From: Pararge aegeria
Lineage: Eukaryota; Arthropoda; Insecta; Lepidoptera; Nymphalidae
Length of the DNA: 64,000 nucleotides
NCBI RefSeq assembly: GCF_905163445.1
Contig: NC_053200.1
Location: 13,454,001 to 13,518,000, forward strand
Direction of reading: 5' to 3'
The stretch's first letter is position 1. Each line of letters opens with the position of its first letter. A program made the position numbers and the translations under genes. Of the stretch, positions 47,101-55,468 are shown piece by piece. A model generated the notes under the pieces. It was not told the origin of the DNA and did not search any database. It saw nothing but the letters and a program-made list of their open reading frames with translations.

Positions 47101-50100
47101 TACGTATTAAGTATTGAATTGTATTTTTACTACTTTATACTTAAGATCCCAGCAGATCAAGCGCTTTTTTAAAGAATTTGTGTAGGCCCCTCGCTTGCTT
47201 AATCAGGCACTGTGATAATGACATTGTTTTTTTCATGGTATAAATCACCTTTAAGAAAATGTCACACACAGAATGTTTGTACCTTACGCAGACGATATGC
47301 AAATGTACTTTCTTACCTCACATTCAATTTTAGCGGTTTTGTTGTTATGCGGTACGTAGAGAATGTTATTCGGCACCCTTATATATGGACTGACTGAAAT
47401 TAAAGAAATACATGGATTAAGTCTCTCTTTGAAAAAAAAGAATATTTATTTGACCCACGACAGAACGGTTAAAGTGATATTTTATTATGTACGTTCGTAA
47501 GGCAGCTTCTGAGGTTTTTTATTAAAATGTTTAATTGAATTTTCAGAAAATTGGATGCCTTTTCTACAATTAATAATAATGTTACAGGACTTTGTCGATG
47601 TTAATAATAGGTGATAATAACTGAAAACGACGGCTTAACATGCTTTCCGAGGCACGGAAGTGGATAGCTGAACGCTTTTCTACCTCCAGGCTTTTTTTAC
47701 AGTAATAATTGACGGACGCAGATGGCCCACCCGATAGTAAGTGGAAAATCATAGCCTCTAAACAGTAACTCTGTATCCATCAAATGAGGCGTAGGTGTTA
47801 AGACTCATGTGTCTGTAATTACACCGGCAACCACGCTCAAACAATGAATGAATGAACGAATGAATACACTTTTATTGTACACCACAGAGAAAATTTACAG
47901 AGATACAAATACAACAGCACAATAAGGTAGAACGTACAATTTGGCTTAAGGTAGAACGTACAATGCTGCTTGGCGGCAGAAATATGCACGGCAACAGTTC
48001 TTCCCCGGACGAGCTCTGTCACAAATATCTCCACTACTACTAAAATTGCTGGCACCAACTAAGATTTTTATTCCACTACCCGTATGCCCTTGACTGCAAT
48101 CTCACCTGGTGGTAAGCGATGATGCAGTCTAAGATAGTAGAGGGCTAACCTCTTAGAGAGTGGTAGTCATAATCCTAATAGGTTTCTACGCGACATCGCA
48201 CCGGAACACTAAATCGCTTAACGGCACGTCTTTGTGGGTACTGTAATTAACCAACCAAAACTTGGCCCAAACCGATAATCGAACCTAGAAACTGTGATCC
48301 GAAGTTTAATATGCTAACCACTAGATTAGCGATGCAGTTAACTAATACCTTAAGTAAATAGTAAAAAAATAATGCATAAATACTAACAATGAACTTCGAC
48401 ATCCGTGGTTTGGTTGGCCGGCGGCTGCATGCCATTGTTGGCAAGGCAAACATACTTGCCAGTGTGCCAGCGCGACACGTTGGGGATGTTCAGCACGTGG
48501 CCACTCACAGATGCGTCCCGCCAGGAACCCTGAAAGTTACCTTGGAGTTATACTTATTTTGAGCACGTGGAGTGATATTTTTTCAAAGATTAATTCACTC
48601 CGCGGTGAAAGTTATGACAGACAACTTATGTATAATCCGTGATACCTTCATAAACAACTTTTTGTTATAAATTGTTTATTATTTATACCACCATCATCTC
48701 TCAGTCCAGTCCATATTAAGCATATTATATCAGTCTTCAGAAAAAGTAACTGCAAAATATTGTAATCTTATATAACTTCAAAATTCTTTGCCCTGACTAA
48801 CAGACAACCTACAACCTTAACGGCTGAACGGATTTGAAATTTTGAGAGAGTATTATTTGAGTACCATAAATGAAGGGGTTGTTTGCAAATCCTCCTAGAG
48901 CGTCAAATCGGGGGAAGAAAGTTAATAATTTTTTAAGTTACTCGTATTTTTTGTATTTGGACTACAAGTGTCGAGCAAGCCAAGAAAATATGAAAACATT
49001 GATAGCAGTTTCTTTTTTGTGTCTTTTAGAGTAGATACTTTGGGGTCATGTTTCAAAGACTGTTTAGTTTTTAAAAAAACCCGTTATTTATTCCTTGATA
49101 AAAGTTTGTAGGACAGTAAGTTTTTTCATTTATATGTTAAGTAACACTAAAAGCTTTAACTTTGGTAAGTATTTTGCGGCATGGTATAGCTAAAAGCAAA
49201 TTTTAGCGTTATCTGTTGCATGGTTTTGGGAGAGGAGCATAGGCTTCCGAGGAAAACTTCTTAATCTCACTCGATATCAGAATTCTGCGCAGAAAATAAT
49301 ATCCATACTATAATAATTGTACCTACCTGTATAATAGGAGTGCCGTCTGCCCTCCTCCACTCTATAGCTGCCTCAGGAAAAGCTTTGGGGTTGCAGTCTA
49401 TACGCATTGTATCGCCTTCCCTGACGATCAATCTAGGATTATCCACTAAAAAAAATAAACATTTTTAAGACTTGCGAAATATGTTGAAGTAAATCAGAAG
49501 TTAATTCAATTTAAGGCTTGCGATATTGCCAAGCTTAATTTAATAAGTGCAAGCTCTTGGGTCACCAGGCGTATAAAACTTGAAACTTTCTGGTACTCTT
49601 GTGTAACTAGTCAGTCAAACCCAGCTGTCTCAGCCAGGAGCAACCATTGGCTTCAGTCCGTTTCATATCGTTGTTGTCTTTCATTTCCAATTGCGACTTT
49701 ATCTTGGGATCTAAGAATTCCATACATATTTACTGTGGCCAAGGACAATTCCAGAAAAAAGGGGATGCCAAATATTCTTCATTATCACTATCAACCCATT
49801 ACCAGACCTCTACAGTGCACGGATCTCCTCTCAGAATGATGGCAATAAACCACCGCGTTCGACCGTCTCATTGGTCTTTCAATTATAACTATAAAATTTT
49901 TTTGAAAAAGCATCTAAAACTTACACGCAAAAGTAGGAGGTATGAACATCTGGTTTTCCTTAGTGTAATTGTAGATTGACAATCCTGGTTTCCCCGGAGC
50001 CCCGTCTTTTCCGTCATTGCCTCTTTGGCCTTTAGGCCCTATAGGGCCACGGTCGCCTTTCGACCCTCTAACACCTGGGGGGCCTTGCGCTCCAGGTCTG

Positions 50101-53100
50101 CCTAGAAAGTAAATATTATCGAATTGGAATAGAACGGTCGGTTTGGTTTACTTTATCACACGTTGTTAGTGGGTTCTAAATTAAGAAATTAGTATAACTA
50201 TTTGAATCATATATATTATATAACTATAACTACGCAACCCCCTTACTTCTGTATTTAAAATTCGTAGTGAGTTTGCAATAACAAAAAAAATAAAAATTAC
50301 CCAAAATATACCCAATATTTTGGGTATTGAAATCGATCAAGAGGAAAATTAGGAACTAAGTAATGTCCAATTACTTAAGATCTATTTAATATTTGCATTC
50401 TTATTTAATGAAGCATGCGGCAACAATATAAACGTTGTTTGAACATTTACAGAGTTCCATTTGATTCAGACAACTTCATGCTCACCATCTTTCCCGTCCT
50501 TCCCATTTTTCCCGGGGCTCCCATCCTTGCCCGGGATGCCATCACGCCCGTCCTTCCCAGGCGCCCCATCTGCCCCATTTCTGCCAGAAAGACCATCCAA
50601 GCCCGGTTCACCAGGCACTCCATCTCGTCCATCAAGCCCCGGGTTACCAGGAAATCCACGTTCTCCTATAAATTTCATAAAAATAAGTCTTTTAGAATAG
50701 CTGATAATCTTAGGCAGGTGTCTGAAAATAGAATGACTACAAAGTCTTAAAGATTGTTAAATCGTTACACTTATTTGAGTCAAAAATATGGAAAAATCTA
50801 GATCTCATGTTTGTTTTGGGAATAAACTTGATTTGCGTAGTTTATCTCCAATGGGATACGTGCGCAGTATAGTCGTAATAGCCAATGTGATACGATTACA
50901 ATAATTGTCGTGATTGAGCAAAACTTCATAGAAATCTTATTATTTTTTACAGCTTTTGCATTAGTTTGCTTTATGAAACTTAAGAAAAAGAATGTTTAGA
51001 CAAAAATAACCAACTTTTTATACAACTAAAAAGCAAGAAGTAAATGTTTTCCATAACAATTGTAACAAAGTCACAAACCTTTTGGCCCTGGGGGTCCAAC
51101 AGGTCCTCTTAATCCGGGACTACCAGATGTGCCAGGAGAACCTGGATCTCCTCTTTCGCCTTTGGGTCCTGTAGGTCCAGCAGGTCCAGAAGGTCCTCGC
51201 ACTCCTGGTGGACAGTAATCTTGCGTGGCTTTGCAAAACCCTTGCACAACTTTGTACTGAAAGAAGAAACTCTTTAACTGATATAATAAAGAAAAATATC
51301 TAACACTCGGCTTCAAACTCTTCGTAGATTTTAACGGAAAACATTATAGATCTAGTTTTATTTTTTAACTTTCTTTAACATTGCTAGATCAGCCTTAGTT
51401 TCAGCTTATTTATATTTTTGCTTTATTTTAGTTTACCATATTTATTTCTTGGCAGTCATGCTAACTTCCAAAAGATCATGTTCATATTAAATTTGATTTT
51501 GTTGGAGTGAAATATATTTTAAGAATATGTGATAAAAAGTTCTTAACAAAATAAAGAGTCGAAGCAAACTCGTAGGCAAACCCAACATACAAAATTTGGT
51601 CTTGGTTGTCCTTGAACTTTCTCGTATTGTTCAAGATCTTAAGCTGCAGCAGCTTGATGTTATTTAACAAGTAGCTAAACCTATTGGCCTCACGCCAGAT
51701 GAAAGGTTTTTTTTAAGATTAAAGTGTTATAATCTAAGTTAAGTATTCGATAAGATTCATCTTAAGATAAATAATCAAGCTCCATCAGTGCGAGAGTAAT
51801 TGGCTCATGTACATAATTGATACCAGGTTTTCATATTTCAGGGATCAATTTTGTAAAATTTGTTTATTTTATATCTAAACAAATTAATAAAATAAAACAA
51901 ACAAATTTTACCGCCTTAGTACAAAATTTGCTCGCTCGCAATAGAGGATTCGCTTTCACATATCAAACTGTATAACTTCAAAGTTAACTCGTCACGTTAC
52001 TCTTTTTGAGTCGCTAATCCTGTACATCTGATTTTTATTAAACAAGCGTTTTGACAAAAGTCCTTGCTGAAGAATTGTAGGCCAATCTGAGCTTTATGGA
52101 AAAGGAATAAGATCTATTTTGCTCTGATATAAGCAAGTATATACAAATATTTCGATACTTAAAAACGACTTTTCGGTTGCTGCTAGTAAATCTTGTACAG
52201 GTCCAGATCAAGTTGTTCCATCGAAAGATGTTTTACTTATAAGTAAATTAATAATGTGTGTGTCGCACAGGATTCGGTATATCTACTCCTAAGCAATCCG
52301 GATACGCTGGATTTGTGTTGCCAAGCTTAATTAAATAAGTGAAAGCTCTTGTCACCAGGCGTATAAAACCTGCAACTTACTGGTACTCTTGAGTAACTGG
52401 TCAGCCAAACCCAGGTGTCTCCACCAGGAGCGGCACCCTTGGCTCCAGTCCGCTTCATCTCATTGGTGTCCTTCATCTCCAATTGAGACTTTATCTTGGG
52501 ATCGAAGAATTCCACGTGCGGCCCCTCCGTGTAGTCCTCTTGCATGACTGAAGATGTTTTCTACGAAATAAGTCACTAATTAAAGTGATGTTTGTCTAGT
52601 GGGTAAGGCTTCGGTTTCCCTTTTGAGGAAACCGAGTTAAATCCCCGAGTTAATAAATAAATAAATATACTACGACAATACACACATCGCCACCTAGCTT
52701 GTGTTATGGGTACTAAGATGACTGATGAATTTTTATATGAATAATATACATAAATACTTAGAATATACATATAAACACCCAGACACTGAAAAACATTCAT
52801 GCTCATCACACAAACATTATCCAGTAGTGGGAATCGAACCCACGGCCTCCGGCTCAGAAAGCAGTCAAGTCACTATATGGCGGTCATTAAATGTGCGTTT
52901 TTAATTTAAGCAAATTTTGTATCACTTGCTCGATGAATGAAACCATCGTGAGGAAACCAGCATGCCTTCGAGTTCTCCATAATGTTCTCAAGGGGTGAAG
53001 TTTACCAATCCGCACTCGACCAACGTGGTGGACTACGGCCTAAACTCTTATTATATTATATATATATTATATTAGACCGGTCATGGGTCATATTAGACCG

Positions 53101-54570
53101 GTCATGGGTCGATGATGATGAAGCCTCGATTTCAGTTAAGTAAGAATTTTAAGTACTTGGTTTGCCTGTTATCTGCATGCCTCTCCGAAGTTACGGGAGC
53201 TCGTCTCGTTTTGTCTTGTCAGGGTGTAAAGCTGTCCGTCCAAGTTGTAATTTATAACATGTGATAATAATCATAAGGGTTCTTCAGTTCGCATTTAAAC
53301 ATCGTAAATCCCTATCCCTGTACTAATATTATAAATGTCAATGTAAGTTTGTTTGTTACGCTTTCACGCAAAAACTACTTAACCGATCCTCATAAAACTT
53401 TGTACACATATTCTTGGAAGTGTTAGAAGTAATAAAGGATACTTTTTATCTCGACATTAAGCTTGTTTCCTTTGGGAGAGGGGATGAAAGTGTTTGACTA
53501 TTTTACACCATAACTGCGACAAATTATACCCGATTTAAATAGTTATTTTTGTAATATAGAGGTTATAATATGTGTTGATTTTGCCCAAACTTTGTGTAGA
53601 TCTGAATGTGGTTGTAAATAGAGGACAGAACTCCTCAGCGGACAGCAGCAAACCCCTCATTTAAGGCTTAGCGATACTGAACACTTTATTTTTTTTAGAA
53701 CTACAACTAAATTGAATGCCACATCAAAAAACAAAATCAAACGCAGACCAACTCCCAAAGGATTAAGAGCTAAGAATGCGAGTTGTAAGCTCTTAATAGA
53801 TAAGTTAAATCTTATATTACTACTCTCTGAGTCCGAGGCCGTGCGTTCGATTCCCACAACTGGAAAATGTTTGATTGTTGAGCATGAATGTTTTTCTGTG
53901 TCTGGGTGTTTATATGCATATTCTAAGTATTTATGTACATTATTCATAAAAATTTTCATCAGCTATCTTAGTTCCCATAACACAAGCTACGCTTACTTTG
54001 GGGCTAGATGGCGATATGTGTATTGTCGTAGTATATTTATTTATTTATATTATTAAACTAAGTTTTTGGCATACATAAAAAATGATTTTGTGTCTCATAT
54101 TGGCCGTGTTTTATTATAAAACAATTTCTTTAACTTATTAGTTTGTTCGTTATAAAACTTATTAGTTCAGCTATGCAATTGCGCCACCAATGGATATTAT
54201 GAGCGTTAATTTATTTTATTTTAGGCACATATCCAATATTTTTGTGTTTGATTATGACTTTGTTTATGTTACTTACGAGCATTGCATCCCTTTTTAGCCT
54301 ATGCGAAGTACCGGTCACTTGACGTAAATATGCTTCAATTTTCTCTTCTAATTTTATATCGATAACACTTTTCATCACATCACTTTCCATATCGAAATTG
54401 TTATTAATTTCAACGTTATCCACATAACTATAAGCCTGTAATACCAACGATATAACACCACACATACATGCGAAATACGAAATTCTCTTACAACACTGCG
54501 TATCCCGACTGTCGTTAGCATTATCTATGGATAGCTTCCGTTTACTACTTTTATTTAAAATCGCAGTCAT
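38045..54570 (-). CDS. Colmedin/gliomedin-like type II membrane collagen-olfactomedin protein (16 exons)
   Basis: Sixteen exons joined by GT-AG introns give an open frame of 2526 nt (841 residues plus stop); every phase agrees. Coding exons, 5' to 3': 54570-54277, 52560-52381, 51256-51079, 50665-50486, 50101-49925, 49445-49327, 48529-48388, 47393-47317, 46553-46334, 44591-44403, 43868-43771, 43670-43551, 43209-43051, 42434-42285, 41313-41137, 38110-38045. Domains: cytoplasmic tail 1-29, transmembrane helix about 30-50, furin-type RLKR ending at 94, Gly-X-Y collagen 176-319, Ig domain 1 (Cys354, Trp366, Cys404), Ig domain 2 (Cys448, Trp460, Cys504), a Cys-rich linker (552-563) and an olfactomedin domain about 587-841 with Cys587 and Cys769. 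Known relatives (gliomedin, insect colmedin, nematode UNC-122) are extracellular adhesion or synapse/node organisers, gliomedin being shed by furin; that role here is inference. Confidence 0.93.
38256..38533 (+). mobile_element. SINE-B, complete with 12-bp target duplication
   Basis: A-box TAGCCTAGTGG and B-box GAGTTCGAATTCC show its tRNA origin; ends GGTTGATATGATG. Flanked on both sides by AATCTGGCAGTT (38244-38255, 38534-38545). It lies in colmedin intron 15. Confidence 0.9.
39775..39835 (+). mobile_element. LINE 3' terminus fragment
   Basis: TTTCTTTGGTGTACAATAAA followed by AGTGTATTCATTCATGC. Confidence 0.55.
39850..40172 (-). mobile_element. LINE tail, copy 2 (colmedin intron 15)
   Basis: Same blocks in the same order and orientation as 26690-27005. 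No coding block remains. Confidence 0.62.
40432..40600 (-). repeat. Helitron-like repeat, unit 1 of a pair (colmedin intron 15)
   Basis: CATCTGTCGGGCTAATTTGT, CATGGTGCCACCCAAACG, GTGACATACACACGCACACA. Repeated next door. Confidence 0.62.
40608..40756 (-). repeat. Helitron-like repeat, unit 2 of the pair
   Basis: GTCTGTCGGGCTGATTTGTG, CAGGGTGCCACCCAAACGCA, GTGACATACACACGCACACA. Confidence 0.62.
40757..40903 (-). mobile_element. SINE-A head half (colmedin intron 15)
   Basis: AACACCCAGACACTGAAAAA through GAATCGAACCCACGG to CACTGCGCTAACCGGCCG. Confidence 0.78.
41137..41313 (-). CDS. Colmedin-like exon 15: olfactomedin, second conserved Cys
   Basis: Residues 762-820. FIVCGVLYALDS carries Cys769, the usual disulphide partner of the N-terminal olfactomedin cysteine. 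Its polypyrimidine tract is the tail of a SINE (see findings). Donor AAG|GTAAGG. Confidence 0.93.
41322..41588 (-). mobile_element. SINE-A, full-length, abutting colmedin exon 15
   Basis: Same strand as the gene; 3' tail TATATTTATTTATTTAATTT runs straight into the exon 15 acceptor at 41314. Both A- and B-boxes are recognisable at the far end. Confidence 0.87.
41640..42012 (+). mobile_element. SINE-B split by a hAT-type MITE
   Basis: CCTAGTTCGAATCCCAGCAC to GTAGTGTGCCGGTAATGGG, interrupted at 41770-41888. Confidence 0.8.
41770..41888. mobile_element. hAT-type MITE, intact ends and 8-bp TSD
   Basis: 119 bp with inverted ends CAGTGGCGTGC...GCACGCCACTG. The 8-bp CCTGAGAG is repeated at 41762-41769 and 41889-41896 within a SINE-B. 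CAGNG-type ends with 8-bp duplications are the hAT signature. Confidence 0.9.
42285..42434 (-). CDS. Colmedin-like exon 14: olfactomedin core
   Basis: Residues 712-761. VDFSADDNGLWAIY matches the conserved D-x-x-GLW-x-IY motif. Donor CAA|GTGAGT. Confidence 0.93.
43051..43209 (-). CDS. Colmedin-like exon 13: olfactomedin core
   Basis: Residues 659-711. GNGHIVYSGSFFYQ and IIRYDL are hallmark olfactomedin strands. Acceptor TTTTCAG, donor CAG|GTAACT. Confidence 0.93.
43320..43500 (-). mobile_element. RTE-type LINE C-terminal fragment in colmedin intron 12
   Basis: Minus strand reads FGRPPTSCTDDIKRVAGSRW and IQAAQNRTRL, plus upstream VLGWQPRAGERS in another frame, the part just after the 63.1-kb fragment's motif. 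Confidence 0.75.
43551..43670 (-). CDS. Colmedin-like exon 12: olfactomedin
   Basis: Residues 619-658, phase 0 to 0; contains KEKLWTT and a charged stretch, ending KPFF|GTAAGA just before the canonical GNGHIVY of exon 13. Confidence 0.9.
43771..43868 (-). CDS. Colmedin-like exon 11: olfactomedin start
   Basis: Residues 586-618. Cys587 and the typical opening GKPV...GAWLRD of an olfactomedin domain. Donor CAG|GTATAA. Confidence 0.9.
44043..44265 (+). repeat. Repeat family D copy (colmedin intron 10)
   Basis: TTGACGGACCAAGTGAATGA and AATGCTGCTTGGCGACAGAA, ATAAGCAC...CCGGACGAGAC. Confidence 0.6.
44403..44591 (-). CDS. Colmedin-like exon 10: Cys-rich linker
   Basis: Residues 523-585, phase 1 to 1. 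A Gln/Pro-rich start is followed by CKVQKCPSCPRC (552-563), a cysteine cluster between the Ig and olfactomedin domains that may hold subunits together by disulphides. Confidence 0.85.
44688..45115 (+). repeat. Repeat family D copy split by a palindromic MITE (colmedin intron 9)
   Basis: AATTGACAAACCAAGCAGATA, GCATGCAGGGAGCAGGTCTT, then the insert 44861-45029, then AAGAAGAGCTCTGTCACAAAA. Confidence 0.68.
44861..45029. mobile_element. Fold-back (palindromic) MITE, 169 bp
   Basis: Two arms of about 75 bp (CAGGGTGATTACGTATCTCG ... reverse complement ending ATCACCCTG) around a short ACTATAAATAAAC loop. Possible 3-bp CGG duplication. Inserted in a repeat D copy. Confidence 0.82.
45346..45982 (+). 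mobile_element. Internally deleted mariner element
   Basis: Flanked by TA. The ends TTAGGTTTGGGAAAAAGTC and its counterpart ending GTTTTCCCCAA are mariner-type inverted repeats. Inside, 45528 opens MSESNEEIRY and 45643-45850 encodes VRVAQIWFKS and EKVEQDISSYNVAEELGIDHKTV, the N-terminal helix-turn-helix of mariner transposase, broken by frameshifts. The reading jumps to a C-terminal SNGIMSL-like end: the DDD catalytic region is deleted. Non-autonomous relic in colmedin intron 9. Confidence 0.85.
46334..46553 (-). CDS. Colmedin-like exon 9: rest of Ig domain 2
   Basis: Residues 450-522. IQAWPEPVLAW gives Trp460 and LRLYSCVAKN gives Cys504. The acceptor tract is weak (TTTTCCAAG). Donor ATGT|GTGAGT, phase 1. 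Confidence 0.87.
46664..47075. mobile_element. Repeat family P, two copies in inverted orientation (colmedin intron 8)
   Basis: Arms 46751-46835 and 46853-46937 are near-perfect inverted repeats around 17 bp; a further outer match pairs 46703-46742 with 47031-47073. The right copy holds CTGAGGA (46922) ... GAAAC (46946). Confidence 0.72.
47317..47393 (-). CDS. Colmedin-like exon 8: start of Ig domain 2
   Basis: A 77-nt exon (residues 424-449) found by requiring phase 1 in and an Ig cysteine. It encodes FSPYIRVP through KIECE, supplying Cys448. Acceptor TTTCAG, donor GAG|GTAAGA. Without it Ig domain 2 would lack its first cysteine. Confidence 0.85.
47697..48060 (+). repeat. Repeat family D copy split by a LINE tail (colmedin intron 7)
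   Basis: CAGTAATAATTGACGGACGC, AATTACACCGGCAACCACGC, then the LINE tail, then AATGCTGCTTGGCGGCAGAA and CCCCGGACGAGCTCTGTCAC. Confidence 0.7.
47838..47965 (-). mobile_element. LINE 3' end inserted in repeat family D
   Basis: AATGAATGAATG and TACACTTTTATTGTACACC are the reverse complement of the ACAATAAAAGTG tail. It splits the family D copy at 47.7-48.06 kb. Confidence 0.7.
48075..48240 (+). repeat. Repeat family F copy (colmedin intron 7)
   Basis: CTTGACTGCAATCTCACCTG, GATGATGCAGTCTAAGATAG, TTCTACGCGACATCGCACCG. Confidence 0.65.
48388..48529 (-). CDS. Colmedin-like exon 7: second half of Ig domain 1
   Basis: Residues 377-423. Contains the second Ig cysteine in GKYVCLANNG (Cys404). The donor T|GTTAGT leaves phase 1; reading through gives a stop two codons on, so the junction is needed. 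Confidence 0.88.
49327..49445 (-). CDS. Colmedin-like exon 6: first half of Ig domain 1
   Basis: Residues 337-376. Shows the Ig pattern with Cys354 (RIDC), then Trp366 (IEWRR), separated by 11 residues. Acceptor TTTTTTTTAG, donor CAG|GTAGGT. Confidence 0.9.
49526..49731 (-). pseudogene. Decayed duplicate of colmedin-like exon 2 with intron flank
   Basis: Closely matches 52319-52515, both the exon and about 60 bp of the following intron (the stretch from TTGCCAAGCTTAATT to TATACGCC). The copy lies in intron 5, after the collagen exons. It has single-base deletions that shift the frame, an in-frame TAG, and the donor CCAGTAAGT changed to CCAGAAAGT, so it should not be spliced in. A local intragenic duplication is the simplest explanation. 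Confidence 0.88.
49925..50101 (-). CDS. Colmedin-like exon 5: end of collagen
   Basis: 177 nt, phase 1 to 1. Fourteen more triplets end at Ser319, then a short hydrophilic linker (320-336) leads to the first Ig domain. Donor GCGT|GTAAGT. Confidence 0.92.
50486..50665 (-). CDS. Colmedin-like exon 4: collagen Gly-X-Y
   Basis: 180 nt, phase 1 to 1, twenty uninterrupted Gly-X-Y triplets rich in GKD/GRD. The frame stays in register with exons 3 and 5. Donor ATG|GTGAGC. Confidence 0.93.
50666..51078 (-). other. Colmedin-like intron 3
   Basis: AT-rich, no repeat recognised. Confidence 0.6.
51079..51256 (-). CDS. Colmedin-like exon 3: start of collagen
   Basis: Residues 159-217. Begins after a TTTCTTCTTTCAG acceptor; two cysteines (166, 173) precede the first Gly-X-Y triplet at Gly176 and could cross-link a trimer. 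Ends phase 1 inside a Gly codon. Confidence 0.92.
51257..52380 (-). other. Colmedin-like intron 2
   Basis: 1.1 kb. The 5' end holds the parent of the flank copied to 49.5 kb; otherwise unclassified. Confidence 0.6.
52381..52560 (-). CDS. Colmedin-like exon 2: stalk
   Basis: Residues 99-158, phase 0 to 0, 180 nt. Charged stalk ending in a segment containing DTWVWLTSYSRVP; donor CCA|GTAAGT. A decayed copy of this exon lies at 49.5-49.7 kb. Confidence 0.85.
52655..52885 (-). mobile_element. SINE-A copy (colmedin intron 1)
   Basis: TACTACGACAATACACACATCG to GGGAATCGAACCCACGG; the head is degraded. About 95 bp upstream of exon 2. Confidence 0.8.
52925..53125 (+). mobile_element. SINE-B copy with duplicated tail
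   Basis: ATCGTGAGGAAACCAGCATG, CGTGGTGGACTACGGCC; then an AT run and two copies of ATATTAGACCGGTCATGGGT. Confidence 0.7.
53325..53752 (+). mobile_element. Helitron-like element, 3' end lost (colmedin intron 1)
   Basis: TTATAAATGTCAATGTAAGT, GTTACGCTTTCACGCAAAAA to AAATCAAACGCAGACC, missing the terminal hairpin and CTAG. Confidence 0.68.
53815..54055 (+). mobile_element. SINE-A copy (colmedin intron 1)
   Basis: GTGCGTTCGATTCCCACAAC to ATTGTCGTAGTATATTTATT; opposite strand to the gene. Confidence 0.8.
54277..54570 (-). CDS. Colmedin-like exon 1: cytoplasmic tail, TM anchor, furin site
   Basis: Encodes residues 1-98. The start ATG at 54570 sits in a CAAAATG context favoured in insects. A short basic tail is followed by a hydrophobic stretch (about 30-50) with no cleavable signal peptide, so a type II anchor is expected. 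RLKR at 91-94 is a proprotein-convertase site on the outer side. The donor reads CTC|GTAAGT, phase 0. Confidence 0.9.
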
Positions 54571-54590
54571 TTTGAAATCATTTTAAACAT
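54567..54590 (-). promoter_or_regulatory. Short uORF overlapping the colmedin-like start codon
   Basis: ATG at 54590 opens a seven-codon frame (MFKMISK) whose TGA overlaps the main ATG as ATGA. If the 5' UTR includes it, it could favour stop-start reinitiation. The transcription start is unknown. Confidence 0.4.
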
Positions 54591-55190
54591 CAACTTTTCC
54601 ACTAGATTCTATAATAGTCACATTCAAATCGCTTATTGTTAATTTGTCAAATCTGGTGTAAATACGTTTGTAGTAAATACCGTATAGTCGTTTAGTATGT
54701 CGGTTAGCGTCGGTTAGACTTATCTCTTCTGTATAATATGTGTCACAGGGTTATTGTAAAATCAGGGCTTTGCTCAAATACCTGGATCGGGACGTTTCAA
54801 ACATTTTTGATGAATTTGCTTCAAATTGGTTTCATCTTCTATCGTGATGGAATCTTGTGCTAATGATTCAAGATTTTTTAAGCAATATTAATTTTCCCGA
54901 AATATATATAATATACATATATACAAATTAGTGTATGTGTGTGTAATGTAATGTAAATATATGTTTGTGTAAAACCGTAAATGATTTTACGGTTTTGATT
55001 TTTAGTTTTGGCTACGAAATATTATCTAGAATAAATAAATTTTATCAAAGGATAATCCCAAAAAAGGGATATCTTCGATGAATTAATTACTTATTTTATT
55101 TTCATTGGGAATCCTGAAATTGAAATTGTTAACTAACCGATTAATACAAATAAGTACACGTTTTATGATCAATGGCTCGCCTAACCTCAA
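54591..55190. other. Upstream region of the colmedin-like gene
   Basis: Includes the presumed promoter; CGGTTAGCGTCGGTTAGAC is a short direct repeat (TCGGTTAG twice, 54699-54717). No TATA box I would trust. Confidence 0.35.
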
Positions 55191-55192
55191 TA

Positions 55193-55245
55193 CAAGTTAC
55201 TCGTTATGCAGTATAAACATTTTATACTGCATAACGAGTAACTTG
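55193..55245. repeat. Perfect 25-bp inverted repeat
   Basis: Arms CAAGTTACTCGTTATGCAGT+ATAAA and its exact reverse complement with a 3-bp CAT centre. The arm word recurs at 55485 and, shorter, at 55248-55260. Confidence 0.85.
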
Positions 55246-55289
55246 GTACGTTATGCAGTATATAATGTTTATACTAAGGTATAAGTTGA

Positions 55290-55468
55290 CTAACATAGGA
55301 TAGTGGTTTTTGTTACTAACATTTATTTTATATTTATTTAAATTCTTGTTTTGTGCTTATTTTATTATTTTTAATTTAACTTTTGCTTTTTTTTATGTTA
55401 GTTTTCTTAAAATGTTTAGTGCACTGTATATGGGCTATGCCTGAAATAAAATTTATTATTATCATAAC
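55290..55468 (+). mobile_element. LINE 3' tail between palindromic repeats
   Basis: Ends ATATGGGCTATGCCTGAAAT AAAATTTATTATTATCAT. Sits between copies of CAAGTTACTCGTTATGCAG. Confidence 0.5.

Noticed and set aside
48377..48390. Exon 7 ending in VEVHC then stop (truncated product)
   Set aside because: A GT donor at T|GTTAGT and the 77-nt exon at 47317-47393 restore the frame and the Ig domain.
50415..50750. Plus-strand Pro-rich frames over the collagen exon
   Set aside because: Antisense of Gly-X-Y codons always gives Pro-rich frames; the minus strand carries the real exon.
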